DNA of 64,000 bases. Origin: Rheum nobile (taxonomy: Eukaryota; Streptophyta; Magnoliopsida; Caryophyllales; Polygonaceae). The notes beneath the pieces were generated by a model. It had not been told where the DNA came from, ran no database searches, and saw nothing but the letters and a program-made list of their open reading frames with translations. The position numbers were made by a program, and so were the translations under genes. Location: the NCBI GenBank assembly GCA_027886185.1, contig WOAB01000056.1, positions 16,616,001 through 16,680,000 on the forward strand. Direction: 5' to 3'. Shown piece by piece: positions 44,475 to 57,345 of the stretch. Each line of letters opens with the position of its first letter. The first letter of the stretch is position 1.

Positions 44475-47400
44475 TCAATAGACTTGGTCGTGGGAGGTTC
44501 GGTTGCCAGCATATTGAACCAACTTGTCCAATGATTTGTAGGAGGAACCCCCAACCTCCACACACTCTTTCGCCTTGTTCTTCAAACACGTTACTTCTTC
44601 TCTCATCTCCTTGTCTACCATCAACCTTCTTATAGCCTTGTCTATCGCCTGCCTCTCCAGTTTCTCCTCAAAGTAGATCCCGATCTTCCAGACGTCGCTC
44701 ACGTATCGAGCATTCGACATCTGGTCACCGATAAAAGGCAGGCAAATCATGGGCACTCCTGCATGGACGCTCTCTAGAATGGAATTCCATCCGGCGTGGG
44801 TCCAAAATCCGCCCACGGAAGGGTGGGCCAGCACCTCCTGCTGTGGGGCCCAGGGAACCACAAGGCCCCTCCCCGTCACACTCTCCATGAACTCCTCGGG
44901 CAGCAACGACGGATCGTTTTCGTTCGACCCACGAACCAAGCCTGGCCGAACCGCCCACAAGAAGGGTTGGTTGGAGGCTGCTACACCCCAAGCAAGCTCG
45001 AGAACCTCCGACTTTTCGATGGAAACGAGAGTTCCGAGACTTAAGTATAGGACGGAGTTGAGTGGTTGGGTGTCGAGCCAAGATATGATGCAGCTAGTAG
45101 TGGTAGTAATGGTAGCAGTAGTAGTAGAAGAAGGCGGATTGAAGAGGTGGATTGGACCACACGGGAAGACGGGGATCGAGAGTTCGTCCTCGACTCTGGC
45201 AAGTGCATGAGGTTCGAGTTCCTTGAATGAGTTGAAGATGATGCCGTCGGAGGCCTTGATTTCTCTCAACATGGCAGGTATTACTTCGTCCGCTAGTGAT
45301 TGGTCTCGCGCTTTAATCATTGGGAGGTCTTTGATTTTAAGAGGGAATACTTCTTGGACCCTTGCCTCTTTGTCTGTCCATTCATATTTATATCATATAT
45401 AAAAACATCTAAACGTATATCTAAAAGGTAAAGATTTAAGTGTCAGAAAAATTATTAGAGTGAGAAATGAGAATAAAAAACGACACTATTGCTTTTTTAA
45501 TTAAAAAACATATATTTTTGAAAAAAACGGCATGAATATTTGTTTGTCTTTTTGTTTAGTCGAAAATCATGCACATACAATGAAAACTTATGCACTTCTT
45601 GAAATGTGTACAAGTTTGTGTTTTATTTGACTTTATGTGGACGAGTTAAAAAATGCACAAATTTTATCTGTATGTGCAAGAAAATAAGTCTATATGTGCA
45701 TGGTTTTTGCGTTGTATATGCTAGCGAATTAAAAAAACGCATGCACATGCACCCGCCCGTATTTTCCCCAAAAAATACGCGTTTTTTTCAAATAAAATTC
45801 GGCTGTACCAAATTATTGCATTTTTTTGGCTTAGTTTTTTAATCTGGGTCTTTCGTTTTCTTGGATCAAATGGCCCATGTTCATTCTCATTTCTCACACT
45901 AGCTCCTTTTCTCACCAGATCCACACTCTATCTAAAATATTAGTTATGTCTTTTGATATTAGCTAGTTTTAAGACAAGTATTAGTAAAACTAGATTAATA
46001 TGACAAGGGTTCCTAAAGTGTTTCTCCTATTTAACTAAATACATATTTACCACTCTTTTGAGTCAATAAATAGAACAATTTAAAAAAAAAAAAAAAAAAA
46101 ATTGTATTAAAATTCTAGTAACGTATTCGATTATAATTATTTTTGTTGGAAACTTAAACATCGTACATGCAATTGAAGTTAAAAATCTCAACTAGAAACA
46201 TGCAGATACATATATAAAGTTAGATATGTATATATATCGGAGTAGGTCGAGAACAAATCCGTAGGTGAGAATAGTGATTAAAATGAACGATTTAATTTAT
46301 CGGCGTAGAATTGAGATGAGGGGAAGATGACACCATAGCATTTTCGTATTTTCGTCAATAAGTAAAATTTTGTAAACTAGGCTTATTTAATCTCAATGTC
46401 CATCAAAATTCCAAACCCACCTCATTTAAATTAGTTGATCGAGAGTCTTTGATATTGATCGATGTTGTTTCCCGTATTGACTGTCCGGTGTTGACCGTCC
46501 GGTCTCATCCGTTGATCGGTGGAATAATTTATTTATTTTTAACTTTTTTTAAACACTCAACTTGTGATTTTTTAATAATCCAAATTTATATAAGGTACAG
46601 AGTAAATGCACATAGTATACACTAGAAATGCACATATAGTTTAAATGAGATTATTTTCGCGTCCACCAACTTGTATATACCTCAAAAATACAAATACATA
46701 AAGTTTAATTGCGTATATAGTTTAATCAAGTCTTTTACCCCTCAACAAAGTTGTGTTTGTCTTAAAAATTCACAATGCACATATGATACGCTTCAAATGC
46801 ATATAATGTACATTCCAAATTCATTAAATATACAATACAAAAAAGATCATATATTTCAACTGAAACTTTTACCCTCGACCAACTTGTGTTCGTCTTAAAA
46901 ATTCAAAATTGATATAGTGTATACTCTAAATGCACATAATATACAACAAAAATGCATATATGGTTCAACCGAGACTTTAATCCCGACCAACTTATATTTG
47001 TCTTAGAAATTCAAAATGCACATATAATATGCTCCAAAGACACGTAATGTACAATACAAATGCACATTTTAGTTATACATGCATTTGAGTTTCAATATAT
47101 GTGCATTTTTAACCATTCGTACATTTGAAATTTATTGTGTATGTGCATTTGGTCATAACGTGATATGCATGAAAATATGTTACTTGTTATGCATTTGATT
47201 ATAATGTGAAGCATAATTGATTATATGTTGTGTGTGCATTTGAGATATACAAGACGTGAACTATATATGCATTTGAAAAGGACATGAGATGCTTATAGAA
47301 ATGATTGGATTTTTGTTTTAAATGTACATGTAGCAATGAATTATGATATATGTGTATTTTAAATTCAAATTATATTATATGTATATTTCGAAATTGTAAT

Positions 47401-47986
47401 AAAAGTTGCCCAAAAAAACTATCCAAAAAAAATTGCCGAAATTACCAAAATGCAACTATTCTATTATAAGTTTGGTTATGACCATAGGGCTCCCCTATAT
47501 ATATATAAGTTAGTGCGTGCACACATGTATATATACGTACGTACCATCGATGGATAGATGTTTGAGATGATGATACGCGAGGGAGGTGAGGAAGAAGGAG
47601 ATGTTAACGTCCAGAACAAATCTGCGTAGGCCGAGGCTGTTGGCAACTGCTTGGGCGGAGTACCAAAACGAGTCGGTGATTAGGCATTTGGTGGTCGCAG
47701 GTGATACTAATTGAGATAAGCATTCCTTGAGCGGGTCCGCACAAGTCTTGTTCAGCTCTGCGAAGAAAAACTCCACGTGATCCAACTCGACTTGGTCCGA
47801 CACTCCGTCAGAGATGACGTGGAAGGTGAAGTCGGGGTAGTGGGCGGGTTCGGGTGAGTTGAAGCGGGTGCAGATGACGGAGATGGAGAAGCCTCCTCTA
47901 GAGTGGAGCAGCTTTCCTAGTTTCAACATGAGGTCGAAATGGCTTTTCAATGGCAACGGCAAGAGCACCACTCTTTCACCCATCAT
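44475..47986 (-). CDS. UDP-glycosyltransferase, UGT76-like (two exons)
   Basis: Transfers a sugar, probably glucose, from a UDP-sugar to a small acceptor in the cytosol; the acceptor cannot be read from sequence. Exon 1 is 47986..47545 and exon 2 is 45373..44475, with a GT-AG intron that splits a codon in phase; together 446 residues, normal for family 1. His16 (in LKSH) fits the catalytic base and Asp105 (in CLITDS) its partner. The 44-residue PSPG box runs W322 to Q365, beginning WAPQQEVLAH and ending GDQ; the final Gln favours UDP-glucose. The segment after the splice (EARVQEVFPLKIKDLP) is typical of UGT76-like enzymes. The PLPLKSH motif is unusual where PQGH is common, and a Thr-rich insert follows residue 230. 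No stop or shift was seen, so it looks intact. A second Met at residue 2 is an alternative start. Confidence 0.88.
45458..45899. mobile_element. MITE-like element in the UGT intron
   Basis: Inverted termini GAGTGAGAAATGAGAAT (45458..45474) and ATTCTCATTTCTCACAC (45883..45899) match at 16 of 17 positions and are flanked by TA on both sides. A 442-bp non-coding body with a TA duplication fits a Tc1/mariner-type MITE, though the family is not identified. Confidence 0.62.
46590..47080. repeat. Degenerate tandem array in the UGT intron
   Basis: Three to four diverged units of roughly 110 to 135 bp. Each contains a CCAACTTGTGTTTGTCTTAAAAATTC-like core (near 46660, 46745, 46875 and 46985, cited here as a consensus of the visible copies) followed by AATGCACATA-type words. 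Copies are clearly unequal and old. Confidence 0.6.
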
Positions 47987-48066
47987 AATTCAAATGATTG
48001 GATCTCGATCTCTACGTACGTAATTATTACTTGTGTCTGCGAAACTCTAATGAACAAGTTCAAGCA

Positions 48067-48072
48067 TATATA
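48067..48072 (-). promoter_or_regulatory. Probable TATA box of the UGT gene
   Basis: CTATATATGC on the minus strand, about 80 bases upstream of the ATG at 47986. Context is AT-rich so this is a likely rather than certain assignment. The CACTA-2 terminus lies only about 200 bp further upstream. Confidence 0.45.
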
Positions 48073-48275
48073 GAAGTGAAATTAAGGTTAGGTAGCTCAT
48101 AGCCACTATAGAATTGGTAGCTGGGGCGTACCTGCTGACCTACTTTGGGTCAGTAGCTACCGCGCTACTATCTTCTCCAGCTACCGGAAGGTTAGCTAGC
48201 CAGCCGTAGTCGGTGATTAAGGATAATATAACAATATATCATATGTACACTAAAATATACAGAAATCGTACGTTT

Positions 48276-48818
<543 letters not shown>

Positions 48819-49081
48819 CTACACCGCAAATTACTAGACTCGTTCGGGTTTTGGAACTGAAATGCTATCCTTGGCAGTCCCTGAACATCAGAATATTGAG
48901 GATATTAGACTGTGTTTTTAAGGTTTAACAAGAGAAGAAAAACGAAGTAATGACATTAAAAAAAGATGGTTTTGCATTCAAATTCAACCAGGAGGTTTAT
49001 CTTCTGCAACGGCTAAGTGAACAGCAAAGATGATTGCTTTCCTTGTGGCACCTCGACCTGTATCCCCATTCATGGGGAGAC

Positions 49082-49992
49082 TGTTGAATTCCTTAGGTTT
49101 TGATAGTAACAAACATTCAACTAATCTGGTTACTAAGTGTTTCAGGAACAAGACAGCTGTCATAGGAACCATTGCAGCAAAGGATTGCAGAGGGAACAAA
49201 GCGTTCTCCACATGCTTTGTTACCTCTCAAGGAACATCAATAACGAACAACGTTCAAGCTGCGAATGAAAGGAAGATATCCAGCGTGGAGATTATGGAAA
49301 CAATCATGGAAGATCATGCGGTCAAGGATAAGAGATTTCGGCTGGAAGGATCTCGCCGAAGAGAAGATGTGGAGAGAGAAATCCGAATGTTTTATCTTAG
49401 GAAATCTTTCCTAAGATAAGATATTTGGAGAGAGAAGATTATTATCTTCAGCCGATTATATTATCTTTGGAATTTTTTCCTTAGATAATGTAAGCGGTTA
49501 AGATATTATTCTTCCAAACAATTTTAGATCTTCTTGTTACCAAGTTTAGAAAGTTTTATCTTGTTACGATTAGGGCTTAGTCGAGTTGTATTTATAGGGG
49601 TGTGGATTCATTTCTATGTAAGCATCGACGACGACGAACTGTGAGAATAAGAGAACAAAAAGGAGAGTGAAGTTGTTTGTGAGTCTTTGAGGGTTGAGTT
49701 CGGATTCATCGTTGTAGGAGTGATATTCAAATCTAGCTGGGTAGTCTAGGGTTTGGAGTCCATGCTACAAGTGTAATCGAACAAGAAATCAATAAGACAA
49801 GTAGACGCTTCAAAATTCTCTCAAGCGAGAAGCTTGAAGGTAGTGGTTTTTCTTTGATTAGCTAGTTGGCTAATTAGGGTTTCCACTATACATCGTGAGT
49901 TCTTTTCTTATCTTTCTTGCTATATTATTCTGCTGCATCTTCTGTGGGAACAAAGCCTTTGTTCCCTCAGACGTAACTCTAACGATCCAACA
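49082..49992 (+). repeat. Copia-4 5' LTR
   Basis: TGTTGAATTCC...GATCCAACA. A TATTTATAG box lies near 49589. Next to it the PBS reads ATCGATATCATAGCCTGATG, a mutated form of the usual TGGTATCAGAGC, which would weaken tRNA-Met pairing. Confidence 0.93.
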
Positions 49993-50048
49993 ATCGATAT
50001 CATAGCCTGATGCTCTAGATTGTGTTCGTTACAGACTTTGCAGGAAAG

Positions 50049-52000
50049 ATGTCGTCAAGCAATGCTATTGGAGATTCATTCTGGAAGCCTCCGACTCTGA
50101 AGGCTGGAGAATATGACTGGTGGGTGGAACAAATCGAGTCTCATATTTGTTCCCTCGATGGACAGATATGGCGAGTCATTGAAGTTGGCCCTATAACCAT
50201 TCTGAATGATAAAGATGCTACGAAGCCAAAGGCGAAAGTAGACTACACTGATGATGACAGGAAGAAGCTGGAAAAGAACAGCAGAGCCAAGAAGATCCTT
50301 CATATGACCTTGCTCCCCTCGGATCTCAAGAAAATCATGGGCTACAAGACTGCCAAGGAGATCTGGGATACTCTAAAACGCATTCATCATGGAAATGAAG
50401 ATGCTAAGAAAAACAGGATTCTTTCCTTGATGAAGGAGTACGATCAGATCTCTAAGGGGAAGGATGAGAATATTCAGGAATTTTACTCCAGATTCCAAGG
50501 GATAGTAGGCCAGCTTGAGTTCCTTGATGAAGAAATGCCAGACTAGAAGCTCACTCATCATTTCATGTAAGGCCTCAACTCTCAGTGGGATGCAATTGCT
50601 CTCGCTCTCTACTCCCAGATGGATGTCAAGACTCTCACTATGGAAGAGGTGGTTGCCAAGTTGGAAAGCAACGCCTCTGTCTACAATCACAAGATGAACA
50701 AGAAAGCAGAGGAGAAGGCTAAAAGCATTACCTTAAAGGTGGAACGTGCCTTTGACTTATCTCAAGTCGAAGATGAAGATGAGGATGGTGATGAAGATGT
50801 TGCTCTCATCACTAGAGCCATGAAGAAGATATGGTCTCGAAACAAGGACACACTGAGTTCCTATGAAGGGAACAGAGACATGAAGGATATCGTTTGTTAC
50901 CACTGTCAAAACAAGGGACATCTTGCCAGAAACTGCTTCAAGAAAAAAGCAGGTCTTCGTCGGCTCATGAAGGAAAGCAAGCAATGGTCGCAACCTGGGG
51001 TGACTCGGACTCAGATGACGAAGAATCGTCACACTCAAGGGATGTATGCTTAATGGCCGTAGAAGACACCGATGAACCAAAAGGCGGGCTGCACAAGGAT
51101 GAGGTAACTGAATCTGATCTCATCTCAAGTTTAAAAAGTAAGTCAAAATAAAGCTTAATTTCCTTAATTAAGAAACTTGTTCATGAGAATAGTCTTTTCA
51201 GTGAGCAAATTGAAGAAAAGGATGAATCGATCTCATGTTTGATCGAAGAAAATAAAGGTTGGGCAGAAAAATTGCTCAAACTTGATAAAGTCCCATCCTC
51301 TTCTCCAAGTCCTTGCATTGAGTGTCCTAAACTCACTGAGAAGATCGTGTCTTTGGAATCCTCTGTCTCCTCACTTGAGTCTGAGTCATTAATGTTAAAA
51401 CTAGGTAATGCAAAACTGTCTAGTGATCTATCTAAACTCAGTGAGGAATAGAAGGACAAGCCAAAAGGTATTGTTTTTGTTGCAGCCAAGAATGAAAAGA
51501 AAACTGAAAAGAAGGAAGTACCTCGCTTTGGAATTGGCTATCAACCTAAGCTTCCTGTTGATGGCACCAAGTCCAAAAGATCTAAAGTCGAAGGAAAATA
51601 GTCAGTGCAAGAAAAAGGGGAAAGTTCCCCGAGAGGGAACATTAGCAAAGACTGTTCAAATTCGACTGACGGGAACAAGGCTTGGTACCATGGACAGAAA
51701 GCTCATTCCATTTGGTTGAAGCAATCTCAAAGCGATAAGTCCAATAATATTGATTTTCATTCTAGGATTGCTAACAAATCAATTTGGCCTGGACAGAGTA
51801 TATATGTTGATCTAAAGTGTCAAAGAATCTGTTGGTACTGTGGTCACTCTGGTCACTACAAACAAGAGTGTTTCCTGAAGAAACACAATGAAGAAATTGC
51901 TCGCACTGCTAGGGAGAAAATAAATGCTAAACCTCCAAAAATCAAATATGTTGCTCCCACACTCAGAAATCCTAAGCTTGTCTGGGTTCGCAAAAAGTAA
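50049..52000 (+). pseudogene. Copia-4 gag pseudogene
   Basis: ATG at 50049 (MSSSNAIGDSFWKPP). The capsid-like region reads on to a TAG at 50544, then a TAA about ten codons later, both in frame, and continues to about 50960 with an intact zinc knuckle CYHCQNKGHLARNC. Frame shifts follow. Coiled-coil pieces occur at 51150..51480, and a second knuckle CWYCGHSGHYKQEC lies near 51832. The domain layout equals that of the SIRE gag at 18272. Confidence 0.83.
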
Positions 52001-53283
52001 CTCTTTCTATATAGGCTGAAGTGAGGAAGGTTCCCGGTATTTCGAATGTGCTTGCTAAAGTTACCTGACAGGGAACAAAGGATGGCTCACCTCACTTCAA
52101 CAGGCCTCCGGAGGTTCAATAACCTTTGGAAATAAGAGTAAGGGAGAAGTTTGTGGTCTTGGTAAGGTAAGGCTTTCTAACCATATTCTGTGGATAACGT
52201 GACACTTGTGAATAATCTCAGGTTTGATTCTTTTTGTGGCTCAACTATGTCAAAACAAGAAAAATAGGGTAGTTTTTACTACTGATGATTGTTATGTTGA
52301 GTGTATAAGTACAGGGAAAATCCTACTGAAAGGGATCTGCGACAACAACGTCTACAAAGTTGATCCTGCTTTCATCCCTGAGAAGGAACTATGTTTGTCG
52401 TCCATTGCTGGGACAACAGATCTGTGGCATAAGCGGTTCGGACATACAAGTCTTCAACTCCTATCCAAACTTCATAGTCAAGAACTGGCGAACGGTCTTC
52501 CTAAGATCAAAGCAACAAGAAATGAAGTTTGTGATGCTTGCACAAAAGGCTCCGAGGGCCTGTAAATTCGAGATGAGCATGGTTGGGGAACTCAAGTTCT
52601 TCTTAGGTCTTCAAGTCTCTCAAGGAGAAGATGGGACCAAAGTGCATCAACAGGAGTATCTCAGGGAATGCGTTAAGAAATTTGGAATGTCTTATGCAAA
52701 GCCCTTTACAACTCATATTTCTCCCAACAATCCAATGGGAAAGGACGATCATGAGCAAGGAGTTGATCCGTTACTCTATCGAGGAATCATAGGCTGATCC
52801 CAAAGAGACACACCTCAAAGCAGTGAAGAGGATTCTGAGATACTTAAAGGGAACAGACGATCTGTGTCTGTGGTATCCAAGGGGTGGAAACTTCGATCTA
52901 GTTGGATACACAGATGCTGACTTCACAGGGAACAAAGTGGACAGAAAATCTACATCTGGAATGGCTCAGTTCCTTGGACCATGCTTGGTTTCCTTGGGGT
53001 CAAAGAAGCAAAACTCAACGACTATGGTATTCTTCTTGACTCTATTTCCATTCTCTGTGACAATACTAGTGCAATAAATATCTCCAAGAATCATGTGCAA
53101 CACTCACGTACCAAGCATATTGAGATAAGACATCACTTCTTACGTGACTGTGTGGAGAAAGGGTTGGTGTCCATGGATTTATGCGAAACCAAGGATCAAA
53201 TCACTGATATTTTCACCAAGGCACTGAATATGGAACCTTTCGAACAGTTCCGTATGGAGCTAGGTATGATCTCTCTAAACTGA
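52001..53283 (+). pseudogene. Copia-4 pol remnant with deletions
   Basis: The protease active-site region is missing. GAG-pre-integrase (LWHKRFGHTSLQLL) runs to the C-x2-C at about 52540, then the sequence jumps to the C-terminal RT part (MVGELKFFLGLQVSQ) near 52560, so the integrase catalytic core and the RT active site are lost. A second, shorter deletion lies near 52795 and a third near 53015, inside RNase H. RNase H resumes with CDNTSAINIS and DIFTKAL, ending at 53283. Confidence 0.85.
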
Positions 53284-54882
53284 CTGCCTATCTCTTATGT
53301 TCCCTCGATGATTGGTTAAATTACGTGGTAAATTGTGAAAGTTTAATCATCATGTATTGATCTGCATTCATTCTCTTGATCCATAAATTGAATAACTTGC
53401 TTAGACTCGTGCTAATACTTCACTTATGTGCAAATGTTCTTGCATGATTGTCTATGCTATCATAATAACACTTGAAACAGTTTTCTTTCGGCCCAAAAGA
53501 GTCAACTTGATGCATTGATCCCTCACTATAAGCCCAAAGGATTGTTGACTCTCAGCTTACCCTAGCCATCATGTTTGATGTTTTCTATGAGCCCCTCTTA
53601 TCATCCACATCTGGGAGCCTCTCATTCATGATTAAACATTATTAAAAAAAAATCTCGTATATGTTTCTGTGTGATGTTCTTTGTACCTTCTTTGGTAACG
53701 TTACACCCGCATCACACTCTTCTACTTTTTTGAAAAGCCGAGAATACGAATCGTCGCCTTTGTGGTCTGTGGCTGGGAGTTAACAGGTATGATGTGTAAT
53801 GATGGCATGCAACTGCTTGGGAAGTGTTATGTCATTTAGGATTGATGTGATGGTTGTGTGATGTTTGGTGCGCTTGAAATTTTGTGGGCTTTCATGGATT
53901 TGGACAGAATCTTTCACAAGATTTATTTTTGGAAGATATCTTCCTGGTTGTGATCTTTGGAAAAATAAGGAAAGAAGAGGATTGGGAGCAATATCCTTAG
54001 TACTTGAAAAGATATGAAAAAGGATTCTCGTGGTTTCTCTCCTCCTATCTATATGGCGACTTCAGCAAGGCTGCCCTATTACTCAGTGTATTGTTCCAAA
54101 AAAAAAAAAATGGAACACCACAAGGTATACAAAGAGGGGACCAATGATCATTTCCTCTACCGGTGGTTGGATGCTAGTATCCTGCACAAGAAGTAGTGTG
54201 TATTGCAAGAAGGTGTTGGTTGGGTCAAGGTTGAACTTGAGATGGAAGCTGCTGTGGAAGAGGAGGAGTCTGAAGGTGCAGACTCTAAGGGGGAACAAAA
54301 AGATGAACCAGATCTGCGAAGGGCCGTGAGGAGTTTGTCCCGCGCAATATCTATGTTGGTAGAACAACAAAGGCGTCTTATGGAGGAAGTGCATACTTTA
54401 ATTGCTATTCATACTTCGGCTCCCTCCGCGGGCACCAGTGGTGCTTGATTCATCTCTCTCTGGCTAACCAATCCCTCTTTTGTTCCCAGCACATCTATCC
54501 CCTCGTTGCTTTGTTTTTCTTTGGTTATGTTTCATGTGTTTGCCTTGATTGGCCTGTTGATCCTCTGTGTTTTCTTTGCGTATCTTGTGTTGTCTTTGCA
54601 TGGGGTCTATGTTTGTGTGTTTCAATCTAATGCAAAAGGGGATGTTTGTCTATCTTACTATGCTCATTTTCTCTGGATCTTTACTCATGTTTTTGATGAT
54701 GCCAAAAGGGGGAAAATGACAGGTAGCTTTGGTTGAGGGGGAACTAACATGGTTTCATATGTTGCTGGACAAAGGGGGAACTATTATGCCTAAGTGTGGA
54801 AAACTTTCTCTTTACAACTGTCTTTATCTCATGTGTATGTTTTATTGTCAAGGATGTTTGTCACCATCAAAAAGGGAGAATT
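53284..54882 (+). other. Copia-4 spacer, env-like remnant and polypurine tract
   Basis: Largely non-coding. The open stretch 54203..54448 encodes an acidic segment and a helical RAVRSLSRAISMLVEQQRR region like the C-terminus of SIRE env-like ORFs; the rest of that ORF is gone. G-rich tracts include GATGCCAAAAGGGGGAAAA near 54697 and the final CATCAAAAAGGGAGAAT before the LTR. Confidence 0.7.
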
Positions 54883-55794
54883 TGTTGAATTCCTTAGGTT
54901 TTGATAGTAACAAACATTCAACTAATCTGGTTACTAAGTGTTTCAAGAACAAGACAGTTGTCACAGGGAACCATTGCAGCAAAGGATTGCAGAGGGAACA
55001 AATCGTTCTCTACATGCTTTGTTACCTCTCAAGGAACATCAATAACGAACAACGTTCAAGCTGCGAATGGAAGGAAGATATCCAGCGTGGAGATTATGGA
55101 AACAATCATGGAAGATCACGCGGTCAAGGATAAGAGATTTCGGCTGGAAGGATCTCGCCGAAGAGAAGATGTGGAGAGAGAAATCTGAATGGTTTATCTT
55201 AGGAAATCTTTCCTAAGATAAGATATTTGGAGAGAGAAGATTATTATCTTCAGCCGATTATATTATCTTTGGAATTCTTTCCTTAGATAATGTAAGCGGT
55301 TAAAATATTATTCTTCCAAACAATTTTAGATCTTCTTGTTACCAAGTTTAGAAAGTTTTATCTTGTTAAGATTAGGGCTTAGTCGAGTTGTATTTATAGG
55401 AGTGTGGATTCATTTCTATGTAAGCATCGACGACGAGGAACTATGAGCATAAGAGAACAGAAAGGAGAATGAAGTTGTTTGTGAGTCTTTGAGGGTTGAG
55501 TTCGAATTCATCGTTGTAGGAGTGATCTTCGAATCTAGCTGGGTAGTCTAGGGTTTGGAGTCCATGCTACAAGTGTAATCAAACAAGAAATCAATAAGAC
55601 GAGTAGACGCTTCAAAATCCTCTCAAGCAAGAAGCTTGAAGGTAGTGGTTTTTCTTTGATTAGCTAGTTGGCTAATTAGGGTTTTCACTATACATCGTGA
55701 GTTCGTTTCTTATCTTTCTTACTATATTATTCCGCTGCACCTTCTGTGGGAACAAAGCCTTTGTTCCCTCAGACGTGACTCTAATGGTCCAACA
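54883..55794 (+). repeat. Copia-4 3' LTR
   Basis: Partner of 49082..49992 with few differences. Ends GGTCCAACA followed by the GAGAC duplication. Confidence 0.93.
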
Positions 55795-55814
55795 GAGACC
55801 ATCCAACTACAAAG

Positions 55815-55921
55815 GAAGTTCAATGATATCAGAACCACAAATGTCAAGCACCTTCAAAGCTTCTGCTGTTACTGCATGATCGGGGTCTCCAGCTGTGATA
55901 TAAGGGATAAACGCCACCTTC
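55815..55921 (-). pseudogene. Tryptophan synthase alpha chain fragment
   Basis: Minus-strand reading [14 protein letters not shown]...[16 protein letters not shown] matches the conserved N-terminal part of plant tryptophan synthase alpha, which includes the second strand and helix of the barrel. The following GVPYSDP motif is gone and a TAG comes next. One exon only is visible. It lies beside the copia-4 insertion, and about 75 codons of unassigned open frame continue on the other side (49076..48984). Confidence 0.82.
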
Positions 55922-55933
55922 TCAACCAAAAAA

Positions 55934-56047
55934 ATGCTTATCAGCACAAATTCTCTTCCTCAATGAAAATTTTACAATGCATATGATAGCATGCTTATCA
56001 GCACAAATTCTCTTCCTCAATGAAAATTTTACAATGCATATGATAGC
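55934..56047. repeat. 57-bp tandem duplication
   Basis: ATGCTTATCAGCACAAATTC... at 55934..55990 is repeated exactly at 55991..56047. It is a recent local duplication in non-coding DNA next to the tryptophan synthase fragment. Confidence 0.95.
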
Positions 56048-56519
56048 ACTTTTTATATGTGAAAAAATGATGTCCTGATAGTTTAAAATTCTATAATGTT
56101 TGAAAATATTCAACCTTGTCTTGATTTTCTTGACTGAACAACAAAAAGAACAAGATTGACAACTATATTGGCAACATATGGATATGATTAACGCAAAAGG
56201 TCAGACCCAACAAAGTGACATAGTTTATGCACCACAAAGTCATCTCATTAAAGAAAGAATATGAGCTCCATCAAACACTGAACTGCGGCATTGCACAGCA
56301 ATGCCACAATACTAACTGAAACTAAACTAATCATTACGAACCATAAGGCCAACAACTACATCAGCTCAGATGTCAAAAGTTAGCTAATTGTCCTTTCCCT
56401 TCTTTTCTATACATTTATCTTTGCAAGTCTCGGGCACATTTCATCAAACACATAGGAATCACGCAAAAAAAGCTAGTATATGAAGAATTGATATGAAAAT
56501 GTTGACAAACAGCTTTGAC

Positions 56520-57345
56520 CTGTTCTAGCTAAAGTCTGCCCACGATAAGATACCCAAAATCGAAGCTCCAAGTTAGCTTCCAAATTTTCTTCGAAATCGA
56601 CTTCTCTAGATTTGCCACCTTGATTAATACGCTCCAAAAAGTTGCTCCATTCATCTACAAGAAAAAGGAAAGGCAAATTATTCACACGTACATGGTTTGG
56701 GTATTTGAAAAGGGAGTAAAGGATCCACAGAAACAAAACTAAGTTCACAGATGACAACCTAAAAATATTTTCTGCAGATAGAAAAGAGTAGAAACTCCAT
56801 CCTCATTTTCCTCCCATAATTCAGAAGACCTATACAAAACCTTTTTACTATAGTATGGTGTGAAAACACCGATACCATTAAACATATGTTGTTTTAGTAA
56901 CCAGAAATCAAATCGAAGTTGCATAATTCCTCGCTAGCAAAAATGCAATTTGAATATTACCAGAAAGGCATCATCTCGCATACCGGTTTGGCAGCAGGCA
57001 TATCCATGAATGAAAAATTCCAGCCTCCTCCGTGCTTCTAGATTCTTTGGAATATTAGCAGTAGAATCCTTTACTGAGAGAAGTAAGTGGAGCCTCTTTG
57101 CTTGTTCTATCTGTGGATAAAAAATTATGATAGCATATTAGGATACAAGAAAGAAAGAGAAGAATAATACATAAATGTACAACAAAGAAATTCATCACAT
57201 TGTGTGATGAAAAGAAGCCTCACACTTTCAGGAGACACCCCTAACTAATTAAGAAAAAGAGAAGTTGCAAATGCACTTACTATTTCAGGATCCTTAGGCC
57301 ATTCTATTCTCGAAAACAGACGACCTTCATTTCTTGCTCTAGATA
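56520..57345 (-). pseudogene. Callose synthase (GSL family) fragment, four exons
   Basis: Callose synthases make beta-1,3-glucan at the plasma membrane. The pieces match the cytosolic loop just before the catalytic region: exon 57345..57281 (ARNEGRLFSRIEWPKDPEI), exon 57110..56961 (EQAKRLHLLLSVKDS and NIPKNLEARRRLEFF), about 56875..56765 (VFTPYYS, NEDGVSTLFYLQKIF) and exon 56654..56520 (DEWSNFLERI, ELRFWVSYRGQTLART). Introns are kept, so it was copied from DNA. A short deletion after RRLEFF shifts the frame. It is closest to the CalS9/10-type group by eye. It ends abruptly at copia-5. Confidence 0.85.

Larger units (their letters stand above)
45374..47544 (-). other. UGT intron (2,171 bp)
   Basis: Donor GTACGT and acceptor GGACAG on the minus strand. 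It is long for this family and AT-rich. It holds a MITE-like insertion (45458..45899), an A-run at 46081..46101 and a decayed tandem array (46590..47080). A region starting near 46240 and ending near 47500 (GGGCTCCCCTATATATATA) may be a further transposon remnant, but its ends are not firm. Confidence 0.85.
49082..55794 (+). mobile_element. Copia-4: SIRE-like copia element with large internal deletions
   Basis: LTRs 49082..49992 and 54883..55794 (911 and 912 bp) are nearly identical by eye and flanked by GAGAC (49077..49081 and 55795..55799), so it inserted recently. Gag is mostly present but broken; protease, integrase core and most of RT are deleted; RNase H is partly present. A G-rich spacer and an env-like C-terminal remnant follow. 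It can only have moved with proteins from a relative, or decayed unusually fast after insertion. Confidence 0.92.

Noticed and set aside
44725..45210. Open frames on both strands within UGT exon 2
   Set aside because: Shadows of the UGT reading frame, which has the PSPG box and a matching first exon.
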